Source of the DNA: Aerococcaceae bacterium DSM 111022
GTDB lineage: Bacteria; Bacillota; Bacilli; Lactobacillales; Aerococcaceae
Assembly (NCBI GenBank): GCA_015863195.1
Contig: JACBXO010000002.1
Coordinates: 62,001 to 126,000, forward strand
Reading direction: 5' to 3'
Length of the DNA: 64,000 nt
Part shown: one piece after another, positions 47,798 to 57,089 of the stretch
Layout: each line of letters opens with the position of its first letter
How positions within the stretch are numbered: the stretch's first letter is position 1
The notes under the pieces: generated by a model
What the model was told of the DNA's origin: nothing
Databases searched by the model: none
The model's input: only the letters and a program-made list of their open reading frames with translations
Position numbers and translations under genes: made by a program

Positions 47798-49084
47798 TTA
47801 TTTTTGTACTTTTGTGTCAATGATTGTGCTCATTGCTTTCTTCATTTTCACATCTGAAGATAACATATCTTCAGTTACAAAATTACGAACTTGATCAGCT
47901 GGTAAGCCGTATTGAACAGCTAATGATTCAACTTCTTCTTGAATTTCAGCATCTGAAACTTCGATGTTTTCAGCTTTAGCAATTGCTTCTAAAACTAAGT
48001 TAGTCTTAGTGCGTAATTCTGCATCTTCTTCAAATTGTTCGTGTAAGTCCATTTCAGTAGTTCCAGTAATTTGATAGTACATTTCTGGATTGATACCTTG
48101 ACGGCTTAAGTTGTTTAAGAAGTAATCCATTTGACGGTGAACTTCTTCATGTGTCATATCATAAGGAACTCCGCCCACTACTTCAGCATTTTCAACCGCT
48201 TGACGTAATGCTTGGTCGTCTTCGATTTCTTTAGCTTGAGCTGCTTTAGCTTCTTCCATTTGAACACGTTTTTTGTTTAATAATTCTTCTAATGTTTCAA
48301 CTTCGTCGTCAACATCTTGAGCAAAGTCGTCATCTAATTCTGGTAATTGTTTAGTTTTTACTTCGTGAACTTTAGTTTCGAAGATTGCTTCTTTACCAGC
48401 TAACTCTTCTGCATGGTAATCTTCAGGGAAAGTTACATTAACTGATACTTCCGCACCTGGTTCTGCTCCAACTAATTGTTCTTCAAATCCTGGAATAAAT
48501 GAACCTGAACCTAATTCTAATGAATGATTTTCAGCAGTTCCACCATCGAATTTTTCACCATCAACTGATCCAGAGTAGTCAATTACTACTGTATCACCTT
48601 CTTCAGCTGCTGAGTCTTTTAATACTAATTCAGCTAAGTTTTGGCGTTCAGTTTCGATAGCTTCGTTAACTTCTTCATCAGTAACTTCAGTGTCTTGTCT
48701 CTCTACTTCTAAAGATTTATAGTCACCTAATTTTACTTCAGGTTTTAAATTAACTGTTGCTTCTAATACCCAAGCTTGGCCTTTTTCAATTGATTTGATA
48801 TCCATTTGAGGCTGACCAAAAATATCAGCAGAACGACCTGATTCTTCTAAAGCTGCTTCATAAGCTGCTGGTAATACATGATCTAAAGCATCGTTATATA
48901 ATGATTCTTCACCATATAAGTTATTGAAAATTTGACGAGGAACTTTCCCTTTACGGAAACCTGGTACATTTAGAGTTCCTTTAACACGGTTAAACGCAAA
49001 GTCTAAACCTTTTTTAACTTCTTCTTGAGGAATTTCAAATGTAATAATTCCTTTATTGTCTTTTTCTTCAAAATTTACTGTCAT
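47798..49084 (-). CDS. tig: Trigger factor
   Basis: A 428-residue ribosome-bound chaperone and prolyl isomerase. The N-terminal ribosome-binding signature VPGFRKGKVPRQIF lies near residue 39, the FKBP domain around 160-245 (DTVVIDYSGSVDGEKFDGG), and the helical C-terminal arms follow. The product is markedly acidic. The order tig-clpX-engB is the standard Lactobacillales arrangement. Confidence 0.97.
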   Translation of the reverse strand: MTVNFEEKDNKGIITFEIPQEEVKKGLDFAFNRVKGTLNVPGFRKGKVPRQIFNNLYGEESLYNDALDHVLPAAYEAALEESGRSADIFGQPQMDIKSIEKGQAWVLEATVNLKPEVKLGDYKSLEVERQDTEVTDEEVNEAIETERQNLAELVLKDSAAEEGDTVVIDYSGSVDGEKFDGGTAENHSLELGSGSFIPGFEEQLVGAEPGAEVSVNVTFPEDYHAEELAGKEAIFETKVHEVKTKQLPELDDDFAQDVDDEVETLEELLNKKRVQMEEAKAAQAKEIEDDQALRQAVENAEVVGGVPYDMTHEEVHRQMDYFLNNLSRQGINPEMYYQITGTTEMDLHEQFEEDAELRTKTNLVLEAIAKAENIEVSDAEIQEEVESLAVQYGLPADQVRNFVTEDMLSSDVKMKKAMSTIIDTKVQK

Positions 49085-49104
49085 TAATTGTAACCTCCAA
49101 CATT

Positions 49105-49207
49105 ACGATTTTCATACTAAACTATTCTAACTCATTCAAAGGCATTTGTAAACCAAAATACTTGTTATTCCTACATTTATCATGATTTTCAAACTAAACT
49201 GATTTAA
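49105..49207. repeat. Direct repeat upstream of tig
   Basis: Two 26-bp imperfect copies, 49105-49130 and 49182-49207 (about 21 matches, core GATTTTCA-A-CTAAACT). The first copy overlaps the tig -10 element. It is otherwise an unremarkable 200-base gap. Confidence 0.5.
49124..49152 (-). promoter_or_regulatory. Promoter of tig
   Basis: On the minus strand TTTACA (49147-49152), 17 bases, TAGAAT (49124-49129); 39 bases before the ATG. Confidence 0.55.
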
Positions 49208-49286
49208 AATCATTGAAAATTTTTACATTAATATTTAAAAGTCCCAAAGTTAAAGATATATGACATATCAGAAGAATATTAATATT

Positions 49287-49583
49287 TTATGCTTCGATTA
49301 AGTCTTCCGGATCAGCTTCACTCACAATAACTGTTCCAGGTAACATTCCAACTACTAAATTCGTCATAAATGATAACACTAAAGCGTCATCAACTAAAGC
49401 CAAAGGCCCTCCAATAGCTGGTATAAAATCTACCGGAACAACAATATATAAGAATGTTAGTAAAATTAAAGTTTTTGCCATTAGTGGCGTTTCTTTATTG
49501 AGGAATGATTTAAAAAAGATTGGCAATTTATCAAATAGCGATAACTTTTTCTTGATATTATTAATATTATTAATTTTTTTCAT
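49287..49583 (-). CDS. DUF1232 / YkvA-like membrane protein
   Basis: A 98-residue small membrane protein. The DUF1232 motif LIYIVVPVDFIPAIGGPLALVDDALVL-like region (VPVDFIP and VDDA) is clear, between a first hydrophobic helix and a second near residue 70. The function of YkvA proteins is unknown. I start at ATG 49583, eight bases after AGGAGG; an earlier frame start lies within the leader. Confidence 0.85.
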   Translation of the reverse strand: MKKINNINNIKKKLSLFDKLPIFFKSFLNKETPLMAKTLILLTFLYIVVPVDFIPAIGGPLALVDDALVLSFMTNLVVGMLPGTVIVSEADPEDLIEA

Positions 49584-49702
49584 TAAATAACCTCCTAAGT
49601 TCTTCCTTAGCGACATACTTATTATATCAAGAAGTCTTTATTACCAAATCCGTCGCTAGACCTATTTCTTTCGAATGCGAAAGAATGAGTCTCTGAAATA
49701 AG

Positions 49703-49730
49703 AAAAAGAGCACCTCACGGCACTCTTTTG
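49703..49730 (-). terminator. Terminator of the nusA-infB-rbfA operon
   Basis: On the minus strand a 9-bp stem (two G-T pairs) with a GTGA tetraloop is followed by TTTTTC, eight bases past the rbfA stop. Confidence 0.85.
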
Positions 49731-49737
49731 TATATGA

Positions 49738-50115
49738 TTATTCCTCAACTTCATCAGTATCAGAATCTTCGTCATTATTAATTTGTCTTAAGATATCCTC
49801 AATACGATTACCATAATCGATTGATGGATCACGTTCAAATTTAATCTCCGGAGTTGTGTAAATAGATAGTTTTTTACCCAATAAACCACGAATTTTACCA
49901 GTCGAAGCGTCAAGTCCAGCTTGTGTCTTTTGACGTTGGCCAGCTAAATCTGACATTGTACTATAATAAATCGTAGCTTGTTGTAAATCTCCTGTTAAAT
50001 CAACATCTGTAATCGTAACCCCCTCAACGCGAGGATCTTTAATTTCACGCATTAAAATATTATTAACTTCACGTAAAATTTCTTGACGAACTCGAGGTAC
50101 GCGGTACTTAGCCAT
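49738..50115 (-). CDS. rbfA: Ribosome-binding factor A
   Basis: A 125-residue KH-fold factor needed for 16S 5'-end maturation and cold growth. The start YRVPRVRQEILREVNNILMREIKDPRVEGVTITDV is diagnostic; the C-terminal tail is acidic (NDEDSDTDEVEE). Last gene of the nusA operon, 20 bases after infB. Confidence 0.95.
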   Translation of the reverse strand: MAKYRVPRVRQEILREVNNILMREIKDPRVEGVTITDVDLTGDLQQATIYYSTMSDLAGQRQKTQAGLDASTGKIRGLLGKKLSIYTTPEIKFERDPSIDYGNRIEDILRQINNDEDSDTDEVEE

Positions 50116-50135
50116 ATGTGTCCTCCTAATTAAAC

Positions 50136-52379
50136 TTATTTACGCTCAATTTCTACCATGTGGTATGCTTCGATAATGTCATCAACTTTAATATCATTGT
50201 AACCATCTAACATAATACCACATTCGTAGCCATTGTTTACTTGTTTTGCATCATCTTTGAAGCGTTTCAAACTAGAAATTTCGCCTTCGTAAATTACGAT
50301 ATTGTCACGTAATAAACGTACTAGACTATCACGAGCAATGTAACCATCCGTTACAAATGACCCTGCAATTGTACCTAATTTAGATACAGAATATGTTTCA
50401 CGTACTAAAGCTTGACCTTGTACTTGCTCTTCATATTCAGGATCTAGTAAGCCTTTCATTGCTGTTTCGATTTCTTCAATAGCATCATAAATGACACGGT
50501 ATCCACGAATATCTACATCTTCCTGTTCAGCTTGTTGTCGCGCTTGAGGTGTAGGTCGGACGTTAAATCCGATTACGATTGCATTCGAAGCATTCGCTAA
50601 AGTAATATCTGATTCGTTAATCGCTCCAACTGCTTTGTGGACAATATTTACACGTACGCCTTCAACTTCAATTTTTTCTAATGAAGCACCAAGCGCCTCA
50701 ACAGAACCTTGAACATCCGCTTTAATAATCACATTAATCGATTTTAATTCGCCTTCTTGAATTGTTGCAAATAGGTTATCTAATGTAACTTTGCTAGTTT
50801 GTGCACGATGATGTTCTTGGGCACGTGCTGCACGTTCTTCACCAGCTTGACGAGCTGTTTTTTCATCTTCAAAGACAACGAATAAGTCTCCAGCTTGAGG
50901 AGCGCCATTTAGACCAGTAATCTCTACTGGTGTAGCTGGGCCAGCTTGTTTAATTCGACGACCTTGATCATTTGTCATTGTACGCACTCGTCCGTAAGTT
51001 TCACCAACTACGATTGGATCACCAACATGTAAAGTACCTTCTTGAACTAATAAAGTAGCTGTTGATCCTTGTGCTTTATCTAAACGAGCTTCAATAACAG
51101 AACCAATCGCTAAACGTTCTGCGTTAGCTGTTAATTCTTGTACTTCAGCAACTAATAAAATCATTTCTAGTAATTCATCAATGTTTTGATTGAATTTAGC
51201 TGAGATTTCGACAAAGATATTGTCCCCACCCCAGTCTTCTGAAATGATACCATATTCAGATAATTCTTGTTTAACGCGGTCTGGATTTGCTGTTGGTTTA
51301 TCAATTTTGTTTACAGCAATAATAATTGGTACATCAGCTGCTTTAGCATGGTTTATAGCTTCCACTGTTTGAGGCATTACTCCGTCATCAGCTGCAACTA
51401 CAATAATCGCAATATCCGTTACATCTGCACCACGAGCACGCATTGTCGTAAAGGCCTCATGTCCAGGTGTATCTAAGAAAGTAATAACTTCACCTTCTAA
51501 GTCAACTTGGTAAGCACCGATATGTTGAGTAATTCCACCTGCTTCTCCTGCAGTTACTGCTGAAGAACGTAATTGGTCAAGTAAAGTAGTTTTACCATGG
51601 TCAACGTGTCCCATTATAGTAACAACTGGTGGACGTTTTGATAACTCACCCTCAACTTCAGTATCACTTTCAAAGAAGCGGTCTAAGTCAGCCACATCGA
51701 CTACTTCTTTTTCAATAGCTTCAACACCATACTCAATTGCGATTAATTCGATAACATCTTTAGATAAAGCTTGGTTTTGATTCGCCATAATACCTAATCC
51801 CATCAATTTCATGATGATTTCACTAGCGTCACGGTGAAATAGTTTCGCGATATCTTGAATGTTCATACCTTCTGAGTATTCAAATGTTTCTGGTAAGTCT
51901 TTATGTTTACGTTGTGTGATTCCTTTACCTTCATTGGTGTTACGGCGGTTACCACGACGACGATTATTACGGCGACGTCCTCCACGGCGGTTTGAACTCT
52001 CTGATTTATTGTCATTATTGTTCGAACGCTGGTTATTATTTTGTGGCTTATTATTAGTGTTAGTCTTTTGACCGCGATTATTTGAATTATTTTGTGTCTT
52101 ATTAGAGCCCTCTGAGTTTTTATTGTTACCAGATTTACTAGCTTTATTTTGGTTTGTTGTTTGTTTAGATTGCACTTGTTTTGAATTGTCCTCTTTTTTG
52201 TTATTTTGTTTTGATTTTGAATTGCTGTTCTTCATTGCTTGTAGCAATTTCTTCTCATCCTTTTGATCAATAGAAGACATATGACTTCCAAAATCAAGTC
52301 CTTGTTCTGACGCAATGTCTAGAATAGCTTTACTCGACATATTATGTTCTTTGGCAAATTCATAGATACGTTTTGTCAT
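50136..52379 (-). CDS. infB: Translation initiation factor IF-2
   Basis: A 747-residue initiation GTPase that brings fMet-tRNA to the 30S subunit. After a short N-terminal helix domain comes a linker (about 48-150) of N, Q, K and S, ending in an Arg/Gly/Asn block near residues 131-148. Then come the IF2_N fold, the G domain (GHVDHGKTT near 255-263, [12 protein letters not shown]), and domains II-IV. No internal start is obvious. It lies in the standard operon between ylxQ and rbfA. Confidence 0.97.
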   Translation of the reverse strand: MTKRIYEFAKEHNMSSKAILDIASEQGLDFGSHMSSIDQKDEKKLLQAMKNSNSKSKQNNKKEDNSKQVQSKQTTNQNKASKSGNNKNSEGSNKTQNNSNNRGQKTNTNNKPQNNNQRSNNNDNKSESSNRRGGRRRNNRRRGNRRNTNEGKGITQRKHKDLPETFEYSEGMNIQDIAKLFHRDASEIIMKLMGLGIMANQNQALSKDVIELIAIEYGVEAIEKEVVDVADLDRFFESDTEVEGELSKRPPVVTIMGHVDHGKTTLLDQLRSSAVTAGEAGGITQHIGAYQVDLEGEVITFLDTPGHEAFTTMRARGADVTDIAIIVVAADDGVMPQTVEAINHAKAADVPIIIAVNKIDKPTANPDRVKQELSEYGIISEDWGGDNIFVEISAKFNQNIDELLEMILLVAEVQELTANAERLAIGSVIEARLDKAQGSTATLLVQEGTLHVGDPIVVGETYGRVRTMTNDQGRRIKQAGPATPVEITGLNGAPQAGDLFVVFEDEKTARQAGEERAARAQEHHRAQTSKVTLDNLFATIQEGELKSINVIIKADVQGSVEALGASLEKIEVEGVRVNIVHKAVGAINESDITLANASNAIVIGFNVRPTPQARQQAEQEDVDIRGYRVIYDAIEEIETAMKGLLDPEYEEQVQGQALVRETYSVSKLGTIAGSFVTDGYIARDSLVRLLRDNIVIYEGEISSLKRFKDDAKQVNNGYECGIMLDGYNDIKVDDIIEAYHMVEIERK

Positions 52380-52406
52380 TCAATCACCTTTCCTATTCAT
52401 GATTTA

Positions 52407-52727
52407 TCATAATTTACCCTCACTTTCAGCAAAATATGATAAAAATTTCTTAGTTATTCCGTGATCGGTAATGCAGCAGATTGAACGTTTCTTCCCTAGT
52501 GCTTGACTCATTTCTATTGAATCAAAAGGAAGTAGCATTGGTGTATTGTAATTTTCACTGTAATTCTGATAACGCGAAAGAGTTTTTTCACTGATATCAT
52601 CAGCACAGATTATTATTTTTGCTTGACCATTTTTTATGGCTTTTTCTACACGTTCATCTCCACTGATCAATTTACCTGCTCTTTGGGCAAGTCCGATCAT
52701 ATTTAATGCTTTTTGTGTTTTATTCAT
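52407..52727 (-). CDS. ylxQ: YlxQ, L7Ae-family ribosomal-like protein
   Basis: A 106-residue L7Ae/L30e-fold RNA-binding protein; family members bind kink-turn RNA. ALNMIGLAQRAGKLISGDERVEKAI is typical. I start at ATG 52727, one base after the ylxR stop; an upstream frame overlapping ylxR is rejected. The ribosome binding site is weak, which fits coupling to ylxR. Confidence 0.9.
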   Translation of the reverse strand: MNKTQKALNMIGLAQRAGKLISGDERVEKAIKNGQAKIIICADDISEKTLSRYQNYSENYNTPMLLPFDSIEMSQALGKKRSICCITDHGITKKFLSYFAESEGKL

Positions 52728-52728
52728 G

Positions 52729-53037
52729 TTAGTTATTCTCAAACAATTCTTGACGCGCTTTTTGATGAGTAACATATTCCACTAACTCATCATAAAAACT
52801 ATCTTCTATGGCCATCGAGAATACTTTATTAAAAGTTTTCTCTTTTTTAGCTTTTTCGGCTAATTCTGGCACTAAAGCAATATAAGCTCCTCGCCCATTA
52901 TGGCGGCCTGTTGGGTCAATAAAGATTTCATCTTCTTTTGTTTTTACAATTCTAACTAATTCTTTTTTTGGAAACATTTCCCCTGAAACAATGCACTTAC
53001 GCATGGGGATTTTACGTTGTTTTGCTTGCTTAGCCAT
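52729..53037 (-). CDS. ylxR: YlxR (DUF448) RNA-binding protein
   Basis: A 102-residue protein of the YlxR family: RKIPMRKCIVSGEMFPKKELVRIV and the conserved GRGAYI box are present. Proposed to bind RNA and, in some Firmicutes, to affect RNase P or transcription; neither can be judged here. It lies between nusA (17-base gap) and ylxQ. Confidence 0.93.
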   Translation of the reverse strand: MAKQAKQRKIPMRKCIVSGEMFPKKELVRIVKTKEDEIFIDPTGRHNGRGAYIALVPELAEKAKKEKTFNKVFSMAIEDSFYDELVEYVTHQKARQELFENN

Positions 53038-53054
53038 TCATTGTCTCCTCAATA

Positions 53055-54476
53055 TTATTCTTCAGCGTCCAATTGTTCTTCAACAATTTCATCATTTTCG
53101 TCTAACAGTGCTTCAGTCGAAAGCTCAGCTTCATCTTCTTCAGTGATTTCAGCTAACTCATCATAGGCAGTTTCTTCAACTAATTCATCATAGTCTTGTT
53201 CGCCATCGATTTCTACATCTGCAATTGCTTCTTCAACTTCTTCGGGACTCATATTCTCTTCATCGTTGACACGTATTAAATCATCCGCATCTTCAACCGA
53301 GTCATAATCTACATCACCGTGTGTATATGCTTCTACGTCTTCAGCATCATCCGTTGGAATGTGTTCAATACCTGCATCGTCTACTAGTAATGCTGCTTCT
53401 TGCTCAGCCGCTTCTTTTTCAGCTAAATACTCAGCATATGCTGTTTCTGATTTAATATCAATTCTGTGTCCTGTTAATCGGGCAGCTAAACGCGCATTTT
53501 GTCCTTTTTTACCAATTGCTAAGGATAATTGATAATCAGGAACAACTACGATTGTACTATTTTCTTCTTCTTCATTGAAAATAACCTCTACTACTTGTGA
53601 TGGACTCATTGCATTTTCAATAAAAATTGCTGGATCTTCACTGTATTCAACAATATCCATGTTCTCACCATTTAACTCGTTAACAATAGCATTTACACGA
53701 GAACCACCTTGCCCAACACATGTACCTACTGGGTCAATTTGGTTATCACGAGAGCGAACGGCAATTTTAGAACGATCTCCCGCTTCACGAGCAATACTCA
53801 TAATTTCAACAATACCATCGTAAATTTCTGGTACTTCTTGTTCAAATAAACGACGTAGAAATTCTGGTTGCGAACGTGTCACTGTAATTTGTGGACCACG
53901 GTTTGTTTGTTCTACTTTAGATACGTATACTTTAACACGTTCATCCATTTCGAACTCTTCACCGGGAATTTGTTCACGAATTGGCATCACAGCATCAATA
54001 CGTCCTAAATCAATATAGATAAAACGTTGATCTTGACGGTCAACTACACCTGTCATAATTTCATCTTCATATTGAACGAATTCTTTATAAACACTTTCGC
54101 GTTCAGCTTCACGTAATCGCTGTAAAATTACATGTTTCGCTGTTTGTGTCGCAATACGTCCAAAGTCTTCTGGCGTAATTTCGAACTTAATCTTATCGCC
54201 AATTTCATAATGAGGATTTATTTTTTGTGCTTCCTCAATACTAATTTCTAATGTACTATCAAAGTTAGTTTCAACTACTTCTTTAACTGAAAATACGTTT
54301 ATCGCACCTGTATTTATATCAAAAGTAACTTCAACGTTTTGAGCTTGATCATAATTTTTCTTGTAAGCTAAAACTAGTGCTGACTCTAGCGCTTCTTTAA
54401 CAATTTCACGAGAAATTCCTTTTTCTTCCTCAAGAACGTCCATCGCTTTGATTAAATCAACATTTGGTTTACTCAT
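53055..54476 (-). CDS. nusA: Transcription termination/antitermination factor NusA
   Basis: A 473-residue NusA: N-terminal RNAP-binding domain (1-125), S1 domain (about 132-200, MTGVVDRQDQRFIYIDLG), and two KH domains (GTCVGQGGSRVNAI and AIGKKGQNARLA). After residue 350 a tail of about 120 residues is strongly acidic and low in complexity. Bacillus NusA ends soon after KH2; this tail is an extension whose role is unknown. It is the second gene of the operon, 15 bases after rimP. Confidence 0.96.
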   Translation of the reverse strand: MSKPNVDLIKAMDVLEEEKGISREIVKEALESALVLAYKKNYDQAQNVEVTFDINTGAINVFSVKEVVETNFDSTLEISIEEAQKINPHYEIGDKIKFEITPEDFGRIATQTAKHVILQRLREAERESVYKEFVQYEDEIMTGVVDRQDQRFIYIDLGRIDAVMPIREQIPGEEFEMDERVKVYVSKVEQTNRGPQITVTRSQPEFLRRLFEQEVPEIYDGIVEIMSIAREAGDRSKIAVRSRDNQIDPVGTCVGQGGSRVNAIVNELNGENMDIVEYSEDPAIFIENAMSPSQVVEVIFNEEEENSTIVVVPDYQLSLAIGKKGQNARLAARLTGHRIDIKSETAYAEYLAEKEAAEQEAALLVDDAGIEHIPTDDAEDVEAYTHGDVDYDSVEDADDLIRVNDEENMSPEEVEEAIADVEIDGEQDYDELVEETAYDELAEITEEDEAELSTEALLDENDEIVEEQLDAEE

Positions 54477-54491
54477 TTTAACACCTACCTA

Positions 54492-54965
54492 TTAAAATTT
54501 AATTGCTAAACGTGCATTTGAAACAGATTTCTTTTCGATTTCCAATTGTTTTTGGCGTGTTTTAATCATTACATCCAAAATGTAAAAATCATCTGTCACA
54601 TCCACTAATGTTCCTTCGTGGAATTTTTCTCCATATTGAGGCACATAGTAATCAAAATGCACATAGCTTCCAATTGCACCAACGATCGCTTCTTCATTTT
54701 TTAAAGGACGTTCTGCACCTGGAGAGCTGACTTCTAGAAAATAAGCTTTGGGGAAAATATCTTTTTCCATATTGTCTAATGCATCACTCACATCTTCTGA
54801 AATCTTGGCACATTCTTCTAAGCTGATACCCGCTTCATTATCTGCATAAATTCGTAAATACCAATTTGGACCCTCTTTAACATATTCTAGGTCAACTAAT
54901 TCACACTCATGCTCCTCAACAATGGGTTCAATGATAGGCTGCACTTGCTCAATAATTGTACTCAT
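54492..54965 (-). CDS. rimP: Ribosome maturation factor RimP
   Basis: A 157-residue 30S maturation factor. ELVDLEYVKEGPNWYLRIYAD, CAKISEDVSDALD and YFLEVSSPGAERPLK are diagnostic. First gene of the rimP-nusA-ylxR-ylxQ-infB-rbfA operon, preceded by a promoter and a leader hairpin. Confidence 0.95.
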   Translation of the reverse strand: MSTIIEQVQPIIEPIVEEHECELVDLEYVKEGPNWYLRIYADNEAGISLEECAKISEDVSDALDNMEKDIFPKAYFLEVSSPGAERPLKNEEAIVGAIGSYVHFDYYVPQYGEKFHEGTLVDVTDDFYILDVMIKTRQKQLEIEKKSVSNARLAIKF

Positions 54966-55018
54966 ATTTCACCTCTACTTATAATATATAAATGTTTACT
55001 TTGCTGTAAATAGAAAGA

Positions 55019-55040
55019 CAGCAAGTGTCGCCACTTACTG
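55019..55040 (-). other. Hairpin in the rimP leader
   Basis: On the minus strand a 9-bp stem CAGTAAGTG / CACTTGCTG (one G-T pair) with loop GCGA, a GNRA-type tetraloop, lies about 20 nt into the predicted transcript and is followed by TCTTTCTATTT. It may be a weak attenuator or a 5' stabilising hairpin. Confidence 0.6.
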
Positions 55041-55065
55041 CCTCCGTCCAGTCATTTACAGGTCA

Positions 55066-55094
55066 ATTATACAGTCTTTTGCATAAAATTGCAA
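55066..55094 (-). promoter_or_regulatory. Promoter of the nusA-infB operon
   Basis: On the minus strand TTGCAA (55089-55094), 17 bases, TATAAT (55066-55071), about 100 bases before the rimP ATG. Confidence 0.7.
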
Positions 55095-55215
55095 GAAAAG
55101 ATTATTCTAATGCGTTTTTCATAAACTGTGTTCTTTTTTTCTTTGGCTTTTTACATACTGATACTAATTTATAATGAGTGAGTTATTCGACTATTTGTAA
55201 TTTACACTATTTTAA

Positions 55216-56175
55216 TTAGTATTCTTCTCCTGGTAATAGTGTATTAAATGTGTCCCCATGTTCTAAGTCACCATATTCATATCCTCGCATGAACCAAGCT
55301 TGTCTTTGCTGGCTAGTACCATGTGTAAAGCTATCTGGCACTACTCGTCCATAAGCTTGTTCTTGAAGTGTATCATCACCAACTGCATGGGCCGCTTGCA
55401 TCGCTTCTTCTAAATCTCCTACTTCTAGTAACCCCTGCTCTTCAGCATAATGAGCCCAAACACCTGCTAAATAATCAGCTTGCAATTCGAGTCGAACATT
55501 GAGTTGATTACGTGCCGCTTCAGAACTTGTACGGTTCACTGCTTGCTGATAACTATCCATTACACCCGTTTCGTTTTGAATATGATGACCTACCTCGTGA
55601 GCTAAAACATATGCCATAGCAAAGTCACCAGGCGCATCATATTTATTAGACAGATCACGGTAAAACGTTAAGTCTATATAAATGCTACTGTCTGGCGGAC
55701 AATAAAATGGTCCCGCCGCAGCACTACCTAGTCCACACCCACCAGTCTGTTGATAATCAGAATAGATAATTAATTGAGCAGGTTCATATTGCATACCGTA
55801 TTGAGGTAACATTTCTCCCCAAAAATCTTCTGTTGACCCTAATACTGCAGATAAAAAACCTACTTCAGAATCAGTAGCTTGAGTGGTTGTATTTGAGTCA
55901 GATTGATAAATATCTTGATCAACTTGTCTTGATTCTTGATAACTTATTGAATTGTCAGTTGTAGTGGTAGATTGGGAGTCAAATAACCCACTAAGGCCAC
56001 CACCAAATATTAATAATAAAACAATCGCAATGATACCGAATTTTCCGCCGCGACCGGATAAGAGCATTAATAATAATGGCGATATTCCACCACCTGAACT
56101 GTTTAACCCTGATCCACTCGACCTTCCCCTTCGGTCTTGTACATTTTTACTTCGACGTAAATCTTCCCATTTCAC
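55216..56175 (-). CDS. YpfJ-type neutral zinc metallopeptidase
   Basis: A 319-residue membrane-anchored predicted metallopeptidase (PF04228). MKWEDLRRSKNVQDRRG is the usual start, a glycine-rich segment and one membrane helix follow (about 45-65), then a long exported domain with the zinc motif HEVGHHIQ and the GCGLG and FYCPPDSSIYIDL boxes. I use GTG 56175, eight bases after AGGAGG, in preference to a TTG two codons earlier that is only two bases from the site. Substrate unknown. Confidence 0.88.
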   Translation of the reverse strand: MKWEDLRRSKNVQDRRGRSSGSGLNSSGGGISPLLLMLLSGRGGKFGIIAIVLLLIFGGGLSGLFDSQSTTTTDNSISYQESRQVDQDIYQSDSNTTTQATDSEVGFLSAVLGSTEDFWGEMLPQYGMQYEPAQLIIYSDYQQTGGCGLGSAAAGPFYCPPDSSIYIDLTFYRDLSNKYDAPGDFAMAYVLAHEVGHHIQNETGVMDSYQQAVNRTSSEAARNQLNVRLELQADYLAGVWAHYAEEQGLLEVGDLEEAMQAAHAVGDDTLQEQAYGRVVPDSFTHGTSQQRQAWFMRGYEYGDLEHGDTFNTLLPGEEY

Positions 56176-56263
56176 ATTCAACGCCTCCTTAGATCTGTTA
56201 ACACTATTATATCACGATTTGACTTACATCCTGTAATAATATGTAAAGGGTTACAACTGAAAT

Positions 56264-56308
56264 CTAAAAACACCTCAAATGGCCTATTTCAATGCCTCTT
56301 GGGATGTT
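56264..56308 (-). terminator. Terminator of the dnaD operon
   Basis: On the minus strand AACATCCCAA pairs with TTGAGGTGTT (one mismatch) and TTTTTAGATTT follows; the A run on the other side would make it bidirectional. Confidence 0.7.
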
Positions 56309-56338
56309 TTTTTTTACTTACAAATAAGTCAAATTCAT

Positions 56339-57055
56339 TTAATCATTCCATTCAAATAATGGTATTTCTAAATGATCATAGTCATTTGTTTGTTGGTGAG
56401 ATGCACTCTTATTATCACGTCGTTGATTAAATTCATCTATATTTCGTTGTGCCTCATAAGGTGTCTTAATATTTTGTTTTTGCCAATTCAATAATATCTT
56501 ATCAATATAACTCATGCTTAATGCTTGATGCATCATAGCTTGTCTTAATGCTAATTGAATTAAATCAGATGAATATTTATCTTCATTTAGCCACTGGCTA
56601 ATTGTTTGTAATTCTAATGGTGTTAAAACACGTCCGAATTCTCGTTCAAAAATAGTCACTAAGTTACCTGCATTCGCTCCTAACTCTTCCGGAGTTGGTT
56701 CTTGTGATTTTTGAGCATCGTTTTTTTGATAAAAATGTTCATCGAGCCAAGTGAAAAATGGACGTAATGTATAATGATCACTCTGTTTGCCGTTTTCGTC
56801 TTTTTCCAATTCAATCGAAAGAAAATCTTTTTCGATCAATTGGTTAATCATTTCCATCGTCTTATTTATTGACCAACCTAACTGATTTGATATTTTTTGA
56901 AAGTTGTTTACAGATTTATGTTGATTCATCTGCGACAAAATATATAAAACCAAAACCATTTCATCACTAGTAAGTCCTAATTGTCCAAAACGGTTAAATA
57001 AAATATTGGGTATGCTTGTCGAGCCATCTTTCATCCAATCATATATGGTGCTCAA
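56339..57055 (-). CDS. dnaD: DnaD-like replication initiation protein
   Basis: A 238-residue DNA remodelling protein that helps load the replicative helicase at the origin and at restart sites. The winged-helix DDBH1 domain covers about 10-100, and the DDBH2 domain with YIDKILLNWQKQNI lies near 165-200. The start is TTG 57055, seven bases after GGAGG. It is the last gene of the ypiA-to-dnaD cluster; nth, which follows dnaD in Bacillus, is not present. Confidence 0.9.
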   Translation of the reverse strand: MSTIYDWMKDGSTSIPNILFNRFGQLGLTSDEMVLVLYILSQMNQHKSVNNFQKISNQLGWSINKTMEMINQLIEKDFLSIELEKDENGKQSDHYTLRPFFTWLDEHFYQKNDAQKSQEPTPEELGANAGNLVTIFEREFGRVLTPLELQTISQWLNEDKYSSDLIQLALRQAMMHQALSMSYIDKILLNWQKQNIKTPYEAQRNIDEFNQRRDNKSASHQQTNDYDHLEIPLFEWND

Positions 57056-57089
57056 TTGATGACCTCCTTAGTAATATTAAAAATAATGA

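Noticed and set aside
51190-52071. Plus-strand open frames opposite infB
   Set aside because: Shadows of the IF-2 frame, some produced by the Arg-rich linker.
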